Both the position numbers and the translations under genes were made by a program. From positions 2,418,001 to 2,482,000 of the forward strand of contig NZ_JHZX01000001.1 of the NCBI RefSeq assembly GCF_000688335.1: a DNA stretch of 64,000 bases. Reading direction: 5' to 3'. Under the pieces are notes generated by a model that was given only the letters and a program-made list of their open reading frames with translations, was not told the origin of the DNA and did no database searches. The first letter of the stretch is position 1; each line of letters starts with the position of its first letter. Shown piece by piece: positions 42,933 to 51,373 of this stretch. The stretch is from Sediminibacter sp. Hel_I_10 (GTDB taxonomy: Bacteria > Bacteroidota > Bacteroidia > Flavobacteriales > Flavobacteriaceae).

Positions 42933-43924
42933 AAACTAATCTCTGTAATAGGTTTTTCTAGAAGATTAATATCATATCGTTTGTTCAGCTCCTTAGTCCA
43001 AACTTTAATTGCATCATACTGGCCTTTGATTAAATCTCTATTTTGATCATTCATCCTAGATATGACTGGTGTAAACTCAAATACTTCTAACGGGACTATT
43101 TTTAGAGGTAAATTTTCATGAATAGATTGAAGTTTATCCATAAAATATGGAATTACTTTATTAAAATTTGTTTTTGAAGAGGCGGTCAAAGTAATGTAAA
43201 AATACAAGTCAATTTTAAGTTCGATTAGCCTTTTAGCTAGTTCAAGTTGGTTGTTAAATAATGCAGGGGAGGCTTGCGTATTTAAGCTAAAAGAGTTGTC
43301 GTCTATTCCCTTAAAACAGCAAACTCTACCGTACATTTTATAATTTTTGATAAGATCAATGTTCTTATTGGTTAAAAACCTCCAGAAATAATCATTACTT
43401 AAATTATCATCAGACCATAAATAAATATCATTATCTAAACCTCTTTCGATTAGTGAATTCATCATCCAAGGAATCCACTCTGGTGTTAAGTCAGGCTGAC
43501 CTCCTGTTAAATCGATAACCTTTGACGGATTTTCTTCCTTTAAATATAGGTCCAATAATTCATCACAAGTCTTAAAATTAGAATATTTAGGACTTCCAGA
43601 AAGCAACTTAAAGTCTACAAAACAATACCAACACCTCCAATTGCAAACGGAGTTTTGGAAAACTTGTGCTCTAATTTCTTTGTTTGCATTTATGCCTAAA
43701 GCTCTGGAGGCAGGGAGAATGGGTAGGGGGTTATCTGGCCAATGTTCATTTCTATAATATTTAAAGTGTCTTACTCGACCGAAGCCCTCACAATTAGGTT
43801 TGTCTTTAATGTCCTTTTCTTGTTCAGAATTGTAAAAGTTAGTTATAGACACGGATTTTCTCTCTATATCTATACCTTTAATTCGTAAATTTTTTGAAAG
43901 TAAATCTGTGTCTATCAATTTCAT
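42929..43924 (-). CDS. Radical SAM enzyme
   Basis: The 331-residue protein has the cluster motif C94-x3-C98-x2-C101 (CNWRCWYC) and the SAM-binding GGQPDLTPEW. It has a long N-terminal region of over 90 residues (with KPNCEGFGRVRHFKYYRNEHW) before the cluster, and LKIVPLEVFEFTP near the end. The subfamily is unknown to me. Radical SAM enzymes do difficult C-H chemistry such as methylation, thiolation or ring formation. It lies between the DUF4186 and DPPW genes with a 1 bp gap and a 4 bp overlap. Confidence 0.85.
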   Translation of the reverse strand: MKLIDTDLLSKNLRIKGIDIERKSVSITNFYNSEQEKDIKDKPNCEGFGRVRHFKYYRNEHWPDNPLPILPASRALGINANKEIRAQVFQNSVCNWRCWYCFVDFKLLSGSPKYSNFKTCDELLDLYLKEENPSKVIDLTGGQPDLTPEWIPWMMNSLIERGLDNDIYLWSDDNLSNDYFWRFLTNKNIDLIKNYKMYGRVCCFKGIDDNSFSLNTQASPALFNNQLELAKRLIELKIDLYFYITLTASSKTNFNKVIPYFMDKLQSIHENLPLKIVPLEVFEFTPVISRMNDQNRDLIKGQYDAIKVWTKELNKRYDINLLEKPITEISL

Positions 43925-43925
43925 A

Positions 43926-44522
43926 TTAGTTTTCTAGAAGGTTAGGAATTCGATCTTTGGCATATAATAGAACAAGCTCTTTGAAAAATTCCAACTGTTC
44001 TTCAGTTAATTCATCTTCAGGTGGAATATTATGCCAAATTTCTATGCATTTTCTACAACAAGTGGCTGTGGCATGTTGAGCATAATTTATGATATCACCA
44101 TTTCCCATGGGAGTTTGTCTTCCATCCCAGAATGAATTATGTTTACCAACTTTTGACTTAAGAACTTTTCTTACTCTAATTTCTAGCTTTTCCATTCCCT
44201 CTTTTACGGCTTCATCTCTAGCTTGATCATCAATGTCAGTATGCCAAAAGACATGTCGAATTAATTCAGTCTTCATTTGGGAAAATATAAATTTCACATC
44301 CTTTAGATCTCTTTTATGAAGTCTATTCCAATCTATCAGATCTGTTCCGCATTCTCTGCAGACTCCTTTTTTGCCAAACTTTTTTATTGACGATTTCTTT
44401 AAACTAAAACAATGTAGTTTAGATTCACATTTTGTGCTTCCACACGTAATATCTAAAGGTGTTAAACTTTGGACTGGCACTTCAGCTGGAACCCTTGTGA
44501 ACTTTCCTCTTTTATTTCTCAT
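43926..44522 (-). CDS. DUF4186 family zinc-binding protein
   Basis: The 198-residue protein has two Cys clusters in its N-terminal part (CGSTKCESKLHC and CRECGTDL), which could bind zinc. The C-terminal DUF4186 signature is NYAQHATATCCRKCIEIWH with TEEQ after it. DUF4186 has no known function; its His/Cys-rich core suggests a metal site. The gene overlaps the peptidase gene by 4 bp (ATGA) and precedes the radical SAM gene by one base. Confidence 0.82.
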   Translation of the reverse strand: MRNKRGKFTRVPAEVPVQSLTPLDITCGSTKCESKLHCFSLKKSSIKKFGKKGVCRECGTDLIDWNRLHKRDLKDVKFIFSQMKTELIRHVFWHTDIDDQARDEAVKEGMEKLEIRVRKVLKSKVGKHNSFWDGRQTPMGNGDIINYAQHATATCCRKCIEIWHNIPPEDELTEEQLEFFKELVLLYAKDRIPNLLEN

Positions 44523-45721
44523 ATTGTATTAATTGCTTTAGAAAGCATATGTCTTTCTAATTTATTTAAATGATTATAATTAATTTTATCTATTAACTGA
44601 TCTTTTACTATTTTATATGGTAGAGGCTTTGTTATCTGTAATGAATTAGCAGTCCCCCACCAATTATCCCCTTCGATATTTAACCTGTAGGCAATATAAT
44701 TAGCCAGGAAATCTGGTCTAATATTCTCTTCTTCAGCAACACGAAGAACTGACTGTTTTAATCCTTGAATCCTTCCATTAGCGTTATCTACACATTTTTG
44801 TGCTAATTCCTCTGCTTTATTTCCAAATATTATTCCATTAGCAAAGGCATTAGCCTCTCTCTCCTCAATAGAATCATTAGCTTGTAATGGTGAAATTTCC
44901 TGTTCTTCAATAACTGATGAATTAGAATCTTCTAAGTGAACAAAGACATGATATAACTCATGCAGTAGATCAAATATCCATTTAGCATGAGAATCTGTTT
45001 TCTGTTTAAGAACAATGATATGTCTTTCTTCTATATTCCAACTAGCTCCATGAAATACTCCAGAGTCATTTAATGGTACTACACAAATGCCTAAATCCCA
45101 AACTGCTTTAAGTATAGATTCAATATCAAAATCCCCTTCTTTATTTGTGATTATAGCCTTAAATTCTTTAATGTCTTTTGGATATTCCTTTATGATGATG
45201 TCTTTACATCCAACAGATACAGTTTTTGCAATAAACTGTGCATAATGTGAATATGCATTTATTTGATGTATATTGGTATTAATAGGTTTTTTGAAAAATG
45301 CTTGACGCATTGGTGCTGTTGATATGCTTAAAACTTCATCGTTAATCAGAGATTCTCTACTAAAACCAAATATTTGAGATAAACAATCAATAGTCAATTC
45401 TAAATCCTCTGTGCTTCCTGTATTTGACGAAGGATAATTTGGGATAATTTTGTTTTTAATCAATTGACTAGGGAGACCATTTTTTGATAACTTTTTAAAT
45501 AATTCTTTCCAAGTAAATTTTATTTCGATTTTTGAACTTTGAGTTAAATCAATATTTGAAATAAATTCTAAGGCTTCATTCTCTAATTCTTCAATATCGT
45601 AGCCATTTTCAATCAAAATTGATTGAGCTGTATTTAAATCGGAACTTATTAAAGAAGATTCCGAGATAAAATATTTCTTTAAATCAGCTGTTTTTATTTT
45701 TTGGTTTTTATTTTTTTTCAT
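44519..45721 (-). CDS. ImmA/IrrE-family metallopeptidase
   Basis: The 400-residue protein has the zinc-peptidase motif HELYH at 254-258 and the third-ligand region EEREANAFANG (286-296), as in ImmA/IrrE proteases. The 200-residue N-terminal part is not a normal HTH, though it is probably helical. ImmA-type proteases cut XRE repressors to switch on elements, and IrrE-type ones cut DdrO. Here it is the second gene of the operon, six bases behind a sigma-like factor, so it may act on a regulator of this operon or on the element's XRE repressor. Confidence 0.85.
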   Translation of the reverse strand: MKKNKNQKIKTADLKKYFISESSLISSDLNTAQSILIENGYDIEELENEALEFISNIDLTQSSKIEIKFTWKELFKKLSKNGLPSQLIKNKIIPNYPSSNTGSTEDLELTIDCLSQIFGFSRESLINDEVLSISTAPMRQAFFKKPINTNIHQINAYSHYAQFIAKTVSVGCKDIIIKEYPKDIKEFKAIITNKEGDFDIESILKAVWDLGICVVPLNDSGVFHGASWNIEERHIIVLKQKTDSHAKWIFDLLHELYHVFVHLEDSNSSVIEEQEISPLQANDSIEEREANAFANGIIFGNKAEELAQKCVDNANGRIQGLKQSVLRVAEEENIRPDFLANYIAYRLNIEGDNWWGTANSLQITKPLPYKIVKDQLIDKINYNHLNKLERHMLSKAINTI

Positions 45722-45727
45722 GACATC

Positions 45728-46273
45728 TTAATTTAAGTTAGTGATTACTTTAATCTGCCTTCTTAATCTTTTTTGAATATTTCTTACTTCTTTTATATCT
45801 ATATCATACTTATCTGGTATATCTGATGGCTTCATTCCTTCAATTAGGGATTTGAATACCAGCCACATAGGTTCATCCTGAAATAAAGTTTCTTCAATTC
45901 TATCAATTAAATCATTCGTTATTATAATATCTTCTAATATTTCATCAAAAAATATTGAATCATTAAAATTTAGCATAATGGAATCCGAAAGTTTCTCTCT
46001 CTCCTTAGATTTCATTAGATTCCATATGAGACTGTTAACAACATTCTTTAGAAAATTCAATAGATCTGGTTCTTTGCTGGCATCCCATTTTCTTTTACCT
46101 TCAAAAAGTAATGTAACAGCTTCATGGGCAAAATCTTTATACTGTTTTCCCTGCATCCTAGATTCAGAATTCAACCTGAACCAGTTTAATCTATACACAG
46201 AATGGGCATATAGTTTTTTCATTATACAAACCCAATCGTGTTCTATTAATTGTTGCTTGAATTGCTCGTCCAT
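45728..46273 (-). CDS. Sigma-70-like (ECF-type) factor heading the seven-gene operon
   Basis: The 181-residue protein shows a sigma region 2-like helix set (YKDFAHEAVTLLFEGKRKWDASKEPDLLNFLKNVVNSLIWNLMKSKEREK) and a C-terminal region 4-like HTH (GMKPSDIPDKYDIDIKEVRNIQKRLRRQI). It is weakly similar to ECF sigma factors, and could be a sigma-derived DNA-binding regulator rather than a true sigma. It is the first gene of the operon, preceded by AGAGGAAAG as a fair ribosome-binding site. Confidence 0.65.
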   Translation of the reverse strand: MDEQFKQQLIEHDWVCIMKKLYAHSVYRLNWFRLNSESRMQGKQYKDFAHEAVTLLFEGKRKWDASKEPDLLNFLKNVVNSLIWNLMKSKEREKLSDSIMLNFNDSIFFDEILEDIIITNDLIDRIEETLFQDEPMWLVFKSLIEGMKPSDIPDKYDIDIKEVRNIQKRLRRQIKVITNLN

Positions 46274-46718
46274 TCTAAATAATTTATAATATTATCTTTC
46301 CTCTAATATTAATTGCTCTGGAGAATACACAATTTGCCATAACTTCAAAAAAAACAAAATAAGGTAAACGCAACAAAAAGGGAATTAAGGATATTACTTA
46401 CTACATATTTAGGGTATGTTGTCTTGTAAGGAATGTTTAAAAATAATAAAAATTTGGATACTGTAAGGAATTTCATTTATTCTAAATCGCTTAAATAAGG
46501 CTTATTAGAAGTTGTAGAAATTATTATGAATAATAAATTTTTTTCATGGAGTTATAATGGAATATAGGAATTTATTTGGTGTTTGATTTTTAAAATAAAA
46601 TTGAGCTAATTTGTTTAATTCATTAAATGAACTCAAGAACACTTAGTCAAATATTTGAATACGATAATTTTGCGTAATTAAATAAGGTGTTCTAACAAAA
46701 ATAAATTGTGAAATATTA
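46274..46718. other. Intergenic region between the operon and attR
   Basis: About 445 bp of very AT-rich DNA has no credible gene. It must hold the promoter of the seven-gene operon. Near the right end are GAACACTTA (46637-46645) and AAGGTGTTC (46684-46692), an inverted pair related to the GGTGTnC repeats at the left end. Confidence 0.5.
46637..46692. repeat. Inverted GGTGTTC-type repeats beside attR, candidate recombinase sites
   Basis: GAACACTTA and its near inverse TAAGGTGTTC flank about 40 bp directly inside the right end and share GGTGTnC with the three repeats inside the left end (24278-24317). Confidence 0.4.
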
Positions 46719-46916
46719 TCGCGGGTTCGAGTCCCGTCCAGACCGCTCAATTGCTAAAAAGCTTCAATGTAAATTGGGGCTTTTTTTTAGCAATATAATG
46801 ACGTTGTGTTGTTCCCATAGAGATATGGGAGTTGTAAATACCCAATGCGATTGGGTGCTTACCAATGAAAGGCTTTCCTTTTCCGAATCTTCGGAATTGG
46901 GATGCTTTTTTGTTTT
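46719..46916. repeat. attR: right 198 bp direct repeat
   Basis: This is the exact copy of 24034-24231. It starts with the last 27 bases of tRNA-Asp, without the 5' two thirds, so it is a tRNA fragment and not a gene. It includes the tRNA terminator and the three-hairpin block. It directly abuts the terminator of the DUF6607 gene. Confidence 0.9.
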
Positions 46917-46935
46917 GGGACTATGCCTAAAAAAG

Positions 46936-46967
46936 AAAACCACCTCCATTAAAATGAAGATGGTTTT
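46936..46967 (-). terminator. Terminator of the DUF6607 gene
   Basis: AAAACCACCTCCAT and ATGAAGATGGTTTT form a 14 bp stem with two mismatches; on the minus strand a T-run follows. It lies between the gene and attR. Confidence 0.7.
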
Positions 46968-46988
46968 TCTAAAAACGACGTACGGTTT

Positions 46989-47897
46989 TTATTCTATCAC
47001 ATAAGAGTCTATCACGTCGTTTACAGTCTTGGTGTTAAATGTAAAGTCTTCTGAAAAGAAATGCGCGTATAAAGGCTTATGATCAACCTTATGCTCTAAT
47101 TTTAAATCTGACGCCCTTTCAAATACATTATCCCATTTGGCTCTAACAATAGCCCAATTTTTTTGGTTGTTCGCCCAATAGTCTTGCGCCACTTTACATT
47201 TGCTGTCTGCAACTTTTTTGTAAGTGTTGAGGCCTTTCTCCTGCGCCAGTAACACATCCTCTTTACCTTCGGTACGGATGACTTTATCATTGTCTTGATC
47301 ATGAATCCATCCTTCTTTAGTAATGGCATGTCTATTTCTTCTCACGGTGAGATTGTAGTCGTTTCTTTGGGTATACTCACGTCTTGGCAGTGGGGCAGAA
47401 GTGGTGTTTTCCCAAAAACTTTTGCCGTCTACATGCACCCAAGTAGCCGAACCTTCATATCTCGGGCTATCATCTACTTGAAAGACTTTTTGACTCCACT
47501 GTCCTTTAACGTCTTGCTTAGGCAATTGGGTATAGACCCATTGGTTATTGGCGTCATAGGTATACAATTGAGTATTTTCATACAGCCAATCCTGTCGCCA
47601 ATGTTTAACAACGCTAGGGGCACTAGGATTTCCAACAACAAGTAAATGCTGCATTACAATTTTATCGTTACTGTCCTCTACCAGTTCCACCCATTCTAAG
47701 GCTTTGTCGTGCTTTACTTCTGAACCTTTGTAGAGGGAATCATTAGAATATTCGAATGTTTCGGCAAAATCAAAGTTGACTTCAAAACAACCGCACATCT
47801 TTTTTATGGCCTCTTGATCTTTCTCTTTTTTGTCTTGTGCATGTCCAGTTAAGATGAACGCAAAAAGGCATACAGCTGATAATGTGATTTGTTTCAT
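46989..47897 (-). CDS. DUF6607 family exported protein
   Basis: From the ATG at 47897 the 302-residue protein starts with a signal peptide MKQITLSAVCLFAFILTGHAQ (an in-frame ATG at 47915 is possible). The mature part has KKMCGCFEVNFDFAETF, VKHWRQDWLYEN and GSATWVHVDGKSFWENTT, the pattern of DUF6607, a flavobacterial family usually found beside TonB receptors. It is divergent from the heme receptor gene and shares its control region, so a role in heme or iron uptake is likely. Confidence 0.85.
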   Translation of the reverse strand: MKQITLSAVCLFAFILTGHAQDKKEKDQEAIKKMCGCFEVNFDFAETFEYSNDSLYKGSEVKHDKALEWVELVEDSNDKIVMQHLLVVGNPSAPSVVKHWRQDWLYENTQLYTYDANNQWVYTQLPKQDVKGQWSQKVFQVDDSPRYEGSATWVHVDGKSFWENTTSAPLPRREYTQRNDYNLTVRRNRHAITKEGWIHDQDNDKVIRTEGKEDVLLAQEKGLNTYKKVADSKCKVAQDYWANNQKNWAIVRAKWDNVFERASDLKLEHKVDHKPLYAHFFSEDFTFNTKTVNDVIDSYVIE

Positions 47898-47945
47898 TTT
47901 TGATAGGTGATTCATAGTGATTAAATAATTAAAAATTTACTATTC

Positions 47946-47980
47946 TTATTTAGATTGAATTAAAATAACTTATATATTTG
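47946..47980. promoter_or_regulatory. Fur-like palindrome and -7 element before the heme receptor gene
   Basis: Bases 47946-47968 form an imperfect palindrome about a central G (TTATTT arm, AAATAA arm, with ATT/AAT inside), resembling an AT-rich Fur box. It directly precedes TATATTTG (47973-47980), the -7 element of the receptor gene. Iron-dependent repression is an inference. Confidence 0.5.
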
Positions 47981-47998
47981 CAGCAAATCTAATCAAGA

Positions 47999-50083
47999 AT
48001 GAGTCTAAATAAAAATAATATTACTCTTTATTTTGTATTTTTTTTCGTCACACTCGCTTTCTCGCAAGAACAGAAGAAGATCGATTCAGATACTATTCCT
48101 GCAGAACATTTAGAGGAAGTATTGATTACCGCTACACGAACTGTTAGACAACTATCATCATTGCCATTGCCCGTTCAAATTATTTCAAAAAAGGAGATAC
48201 AGGGTTCCAATAACTTGCGCTTAAGCGATATTTTAGGAGAGCAAACCGGATTAATTACTGTTCCCGATTTTGGAGGTGGAGAGGGCATTCAACTTCAAGG
48301 CCTTGATTCGCAATATACCCTGATTCTGGTGGACGGCGTCCCACTTATTGGCCGCTCCGCAGGAACATTAGACTTGAGTAGAGTGACCGTTGGAAACGTT
48401 CAGCAAATAGAAATTGTGAAAGGCGCTTCTTCTAGTCTGTATGGCAGTGAGGCCTTGGGTGGCGTTATAAATATTATTACAGATAAACCAAAAAAAGGAT
48501 TTGGCGGTCACCTAAATTATCGTTTAGGAACTTTTAACACCCATGACATCAGTAGTGCCATCAACTACAAAAAAGATAAGTTGGGAGCCAGTATATTTAT
48601 TAATCGGTTCAGTAGTGATGGTTATGACCTTTTCGATACTGATGCGCTCAACACGGTTGAGCCCTTTAGTAATTATACCTTAAACACAAAACTCACCTAT
48701 GATCTTACAGAATCTACAGATATTTTTATGTCTGCCAGATACTACTCCCAAAATCAGGATTTAATTGCTTCGGAAACATCCGCGGGAGAGAGTGATCTTA
48801 GGGAATGGAATACACATCTACAACTCAATCATAAGTACAGTGAGAAATGGAGCAGTTATTTTGAATTTTATGCCACGAGATATAAAGCGGACGAATTTTT
48901 AAATCAAACGGATGGCTCCAGGCTAAGTTCCTCTTTTTTTAATCAATTATTGATAAGGCCAGAAATTAGGGCCACCTATAAACCTAAAGCCAATAGGACT
49001 TTTATTGGCGGAGTTGGGTTTAATCATGAAACTCTTGACCGTACCGACTTTACAGATAAGCCCATCTTTAACTCGCCTTATGCCTATTTGCAATATGACA
49101 CCAACCCCACGAATAAGCTGAATATTATTTTAGGTGCTCGTTTTGATAGCCATAATGCCTATGCCTCACAATTTAGTCCCAAAGCAGCCTTAAGGTATGA
49201 GTTTAACGATAGACTAGCGGTGAAAGGATCTGTAGGTTATGGTTTTAAAGCCCCAGATTTTAGACAGCTCTATTTTAATTTTAGCAACGCTACTGTGGGT
49301 TATACCGTCTTAGGTTATAATGCGGTAAGTACAACCATTCCTCTGTTACAAGAGCAGGGACAAATTGCCAATATCATTGTTCCAATTTCAGAATTTGAAG
49401 ACCAATTAAAAACGGAAAGTTCCATAGGGATCAACTTAGGCGCAGATTATAAATTAAGCGCTTCCCTAACGTTGGGCCTAAATCTATTTAGAAATGCTAT
49501 TGATCATCTCATTGATACTCGGGTGATAGCCAATAAGACCAATGGACAAAACGTCTTTAGTTATTTTAATGTAGATCAAGTGTATACCCAAGGTCTAGAA
49601 TTTAATACAGCCTGGAAACCCAATAACCGTCTAAAAATTACAGGAGGTTATCAACTGCTATATGCTAAAGACAAGGGAGCTGAAAAAGCATTTGATAATG
49701 GGGAGGTTTTTGCCAGAGCGAGTCCGTCATCATCATCCTTTCAGCTTAACAAAAAAGATTACTTCGGTCTTTACAATAGGTCTCGGCACATGGCCAATTT
49801 AAAACTGTTTTATGCCATTCCCAAATTTAAACTAGACGCAAATATTAGAGCGACTTACAGAAGTAAATATGGTCTTATCGATAGCAATGGAAACGGATAT
49901 CTTGATAGCTACGATAGTTTTGTTTCGGGCTATTCGATTGTTGATGTGGCTCTCAACAAAAATATATTTCAAAACTATAAGCTTGGCTTTGGTTTTGAAA
50001 ACATCTTCGACTTCAAAGATCCACAAAACATAACCAATGTGCCAGGTCGAATTATCTACGGAAAACTTAATATTAAATTTTAA
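47999..50083 (+). CDS. TonB-dependent outer-membrane receptor, probably for heme (HmuR-like)
   Basis: The 694-residue protein has a signal peptide, a TonB box region (EEVLITATRTVRQ), the plug domain (LPLPVQIISKKEI, LDSQYTLILVDGVPLIGR, IEIVKGASSSLYGSEALGGVINIIT) and a 22-strand-type barrel with LGARFDSHN and FKAPDFRQLYFNFSN. It ends with an aromatic residue (KLNIKF), as barrels do. An HmuY gene follows 11 bp later, which points to heme as the ligand. Confidence 0.92.
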   Translation: MSLNKNNITLYFVFFFVTLAFSQEQKKIDSDTIPAEHLEEVLITATRTVRQLSSLPLPVQIISKKEIQGSNNLRLSDILGEQTGLITVPDFGGGEGIQLQGLDSQYTLILVDGVPLIGRSAGTLDLSRVTVGNVQQIEIVKGASSSLYGSEALGGVINIITDKPKKGFGGHLNYRLGTFNTHDISSAINYKKDKLGASIFINRFSSDGYDLFDTDALNTVEPFSNYTLNTKLTYDLTESTDIFMSARYYSQNQDLIASETSAGESDLREWNTHLQLNHKYSEKWSSYFEFYATRYKADEFLNQTDGSRLSSSFFNQLLIRPEIRATYKPKANRTFIGGVGFNHETLDRTDFTDKPIFNSPYAYLQYDTNPTNKLNIILGARFDSHNAYASQFSPKAALRYEFNDRLAVKGSVGYGFKAPDFRQLYFNFSNATVGYTVLGYNAVSTTIPLLQEQGQIANIIVPISEFEDQLKTESSIGINLGADYKLSASLTLGLNLFRNAIDHLIDTRVIANKTNGQNVFSYFNVDQVYTQGLEFNTAWKPNNRLKITGGYQLLYAKDKGAEKAFDNGEVFARASPSSSSFQLNKKDYFGLYNRSRHMANLKLFYAIPKFKLDANIRATYRSKYGLIDSNGNGYLDSYDSFVSGYSIVDVALNKNIFQNYKLGFGFENIFDFKDPQNITNVPGRIIYGKLNIKF

Positions 50084-50094
50084 ATACTTAACAC

Positions 50095-50733
50095 ATGAAA
50101 ACTATTAAAACCATTCAATCACTCGCATTAGCAGTACTATTTATAGGATTTAGTTCTTGTAGTAATGATGATGACAACGCAGCAGCTTTACTTGAGGTAG
50201 AATCTGAAAACGTTTCAAACCTTTATGCGCCGCAGTCTGGCGGACAGGGACAACCCGTAGGCGGTGACTTTACAAAATTTGATTTTGCTACCGGGCAAAC
50301 CACAACAAGCAATACCGATTGGGATATTGCCTTTAGGGGGACTGCAATTATTGTAAATGGCGGTACGTCTTTAGGTACTGCAGATGAGCCAGAACGCACT
50401 GGAGAAGCAGCTGCCTATATTATTGGAGGTACATTGGCCTCTGTTTCGCAAGTAGACCTTGCTTTGTTTGAACAGGATGATGAGACTGGATACGCCATTC
50501 CATCAGGTAGTAATAATGGCTGGTACAGTTATGCTGGAGAACCAACCCATTTAATCAACCCGATACCAGGAAAGATCTTGGTGTTTAAAACAAGAGACGG
50601 GCAATTTGCAAAAGTTGAAATATTGAGTTATTATGAAAATGCTCCAGAAAGTCCAAGCGCTTTTGAAGATGCAACGCCATATTATACATTCAACTATGTA
50701 TACCAACCTAACGCGGGTCTTACAACGTTTTAG
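50095..50733 (+). CDS. HmuY-family heme-binding lipoprotein
   Basis: The 212-residue protein has a lipoprotein signal ending FSSCSNDDDN. The HmuY fold is seen in the region FTKFDFATGQTTTSNTDWDIAFRGTAIIVNGG and GWYSYAGEPTHLINPIPGKILVFKTRDGQFAKVEILSYY. HmuY scavenges heme at the surface and gives it to the TonB receptor encoded just upstream. It is the last gene of the operon, followed by a terminator. Confidence 0.93.
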   Translation: MKTIKTIQSLALAVLFIGFSSCSNDDDNAAALLEVESENVSNLYAPQSGGQGQPVGGDFTKFDFATGQTTTSNTDWDIAFRGTAIIVNGGTSLGTADEPERTGEAAAYIIGGTLASVSQVDLALFEQDDETGYAIPSGSNNGWYSYAGEPTHLINPIPGKILVFKTRDGQFAKVEILSYYENAPESPSAFEDATPYYTFNYVYQPNAGLTTF

Positions 50734-50806
50734 GGCATTGAATTACTGAGCAGTGCCAATACTTATTGTTAATTTTCATTGACTTTAAATAGAATTCATT
50801 TAATTG

Positions 50807-50836
50807 AAACCCTCACCTTATTGTGAGGGTTTTTCT
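50807..50836 (+). terminator. Terminator of the heme uptake operon
   Basis: AAACCCTCAC-cttatt-GTGAGGGTTT is a perfect 10 bp stem with a T-run. Confidence 0.9.
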
Positions 50837-51373
50837 TTGATAGGAAGATTTTGCGAACATTTATGCACCTATCAAAAGGCGCATGGAAGTTGTTGATGGA
50901 TTTATGACTTAGGGTCTATGCCGAAAACGTCCTTCCAGAATTACAAATCTTCAAATCATTTTTTGTAAAAAATATGAAATTTTAGAGGTAAGGGCAGTTT
51001 ATTTATGGTGCTGATAATACTCTTTTTAGAAATATCGGCATCCTAAAATCTAAGTTATCAACAATTAATCAACATAAATTTACTTAAAAAATGCATTTCA
51101 TCGATAAAATAGTATGTTTTATGGATAATCGTTTGGTAGTTTCTGAAATTACTTATACTTTGCACCTGTCTTGAGATTCCCTAATTTACTTTCAAGATAT
51201 TATTAATCCATTTTGTTTAGACGTTGTTCAACGTCGGAAGTATTCCCTCAAAAGTTTGGGTTTTTTTATGCCCAATAATTAATGATCCGTTTTCCCTTTT
51301 GGCTACAATTATTGTTGCCAATGTGATAAGAACATAATTAAACTTTGATAATAATCCCTAAAAAACCAACAAA
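50837..51373. other. Long intergenic region holding a probable small RNA
   Basis: No protein frame is credible between the HmuY terminator and the small secreted peptide gene. The right half holds a promoter-like sequence (TTTG near 51130, TATACTTTG near 51157-51165) and two hairpins ending in a T-run, listed as a small RNA. The left part shows nothing I can name. Confidence 0.5.
51168..51267 (+). ncRNA. Candidate small RNA or leader transcript
   Basis: A near-consensus promoter lies just upstream (TTTG, about 20 bp, TATACTTTG). The putative transcript contains the perfect hairpin GACGTTG-tt-CAACGTC (51220-51235) and ends at the terminator CCC-t-CAAA-ag-TTTGGG plus seven T's (about 51246-51267). 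There is no reading frame inside. It could be a stand-alone RNA or an attenuated leader of the peptide gene at 51374. Confidence 0.45.

Larger units (their letters stand above)
24034..46916. mobile_element. Integrative element in tRNA-Asp, about 22.7 kb
   Basis: The element is bounded by the 198 bp direct repeats and contains a tyrosine recombinase near the tRNA end, an XRE regulator, a replication-like module, a homing endonuclease and several probable conflict systems. Its base composition is clearly more AT-rich than both flanks. I find no relaxase, coupling protein, type IV secretion, capsid, terminase or tail gene. It is therefore best described as a satellite-like or mobilisable island; how it would move between cells is unknown. 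Confidence 0.88.

Noticed and set aside
46719-46745. Second tRNA-Asp
   Set aside because: Only the 3' 27 bases are present; there is no anticodon or D arm, so it is the right attachment copy.
24034-46916. Complete prophage or conjugative element
   Set aside because: No terminase, capsid, tail, lysis, relaxase, coupling or type IV secretion genes are seen.
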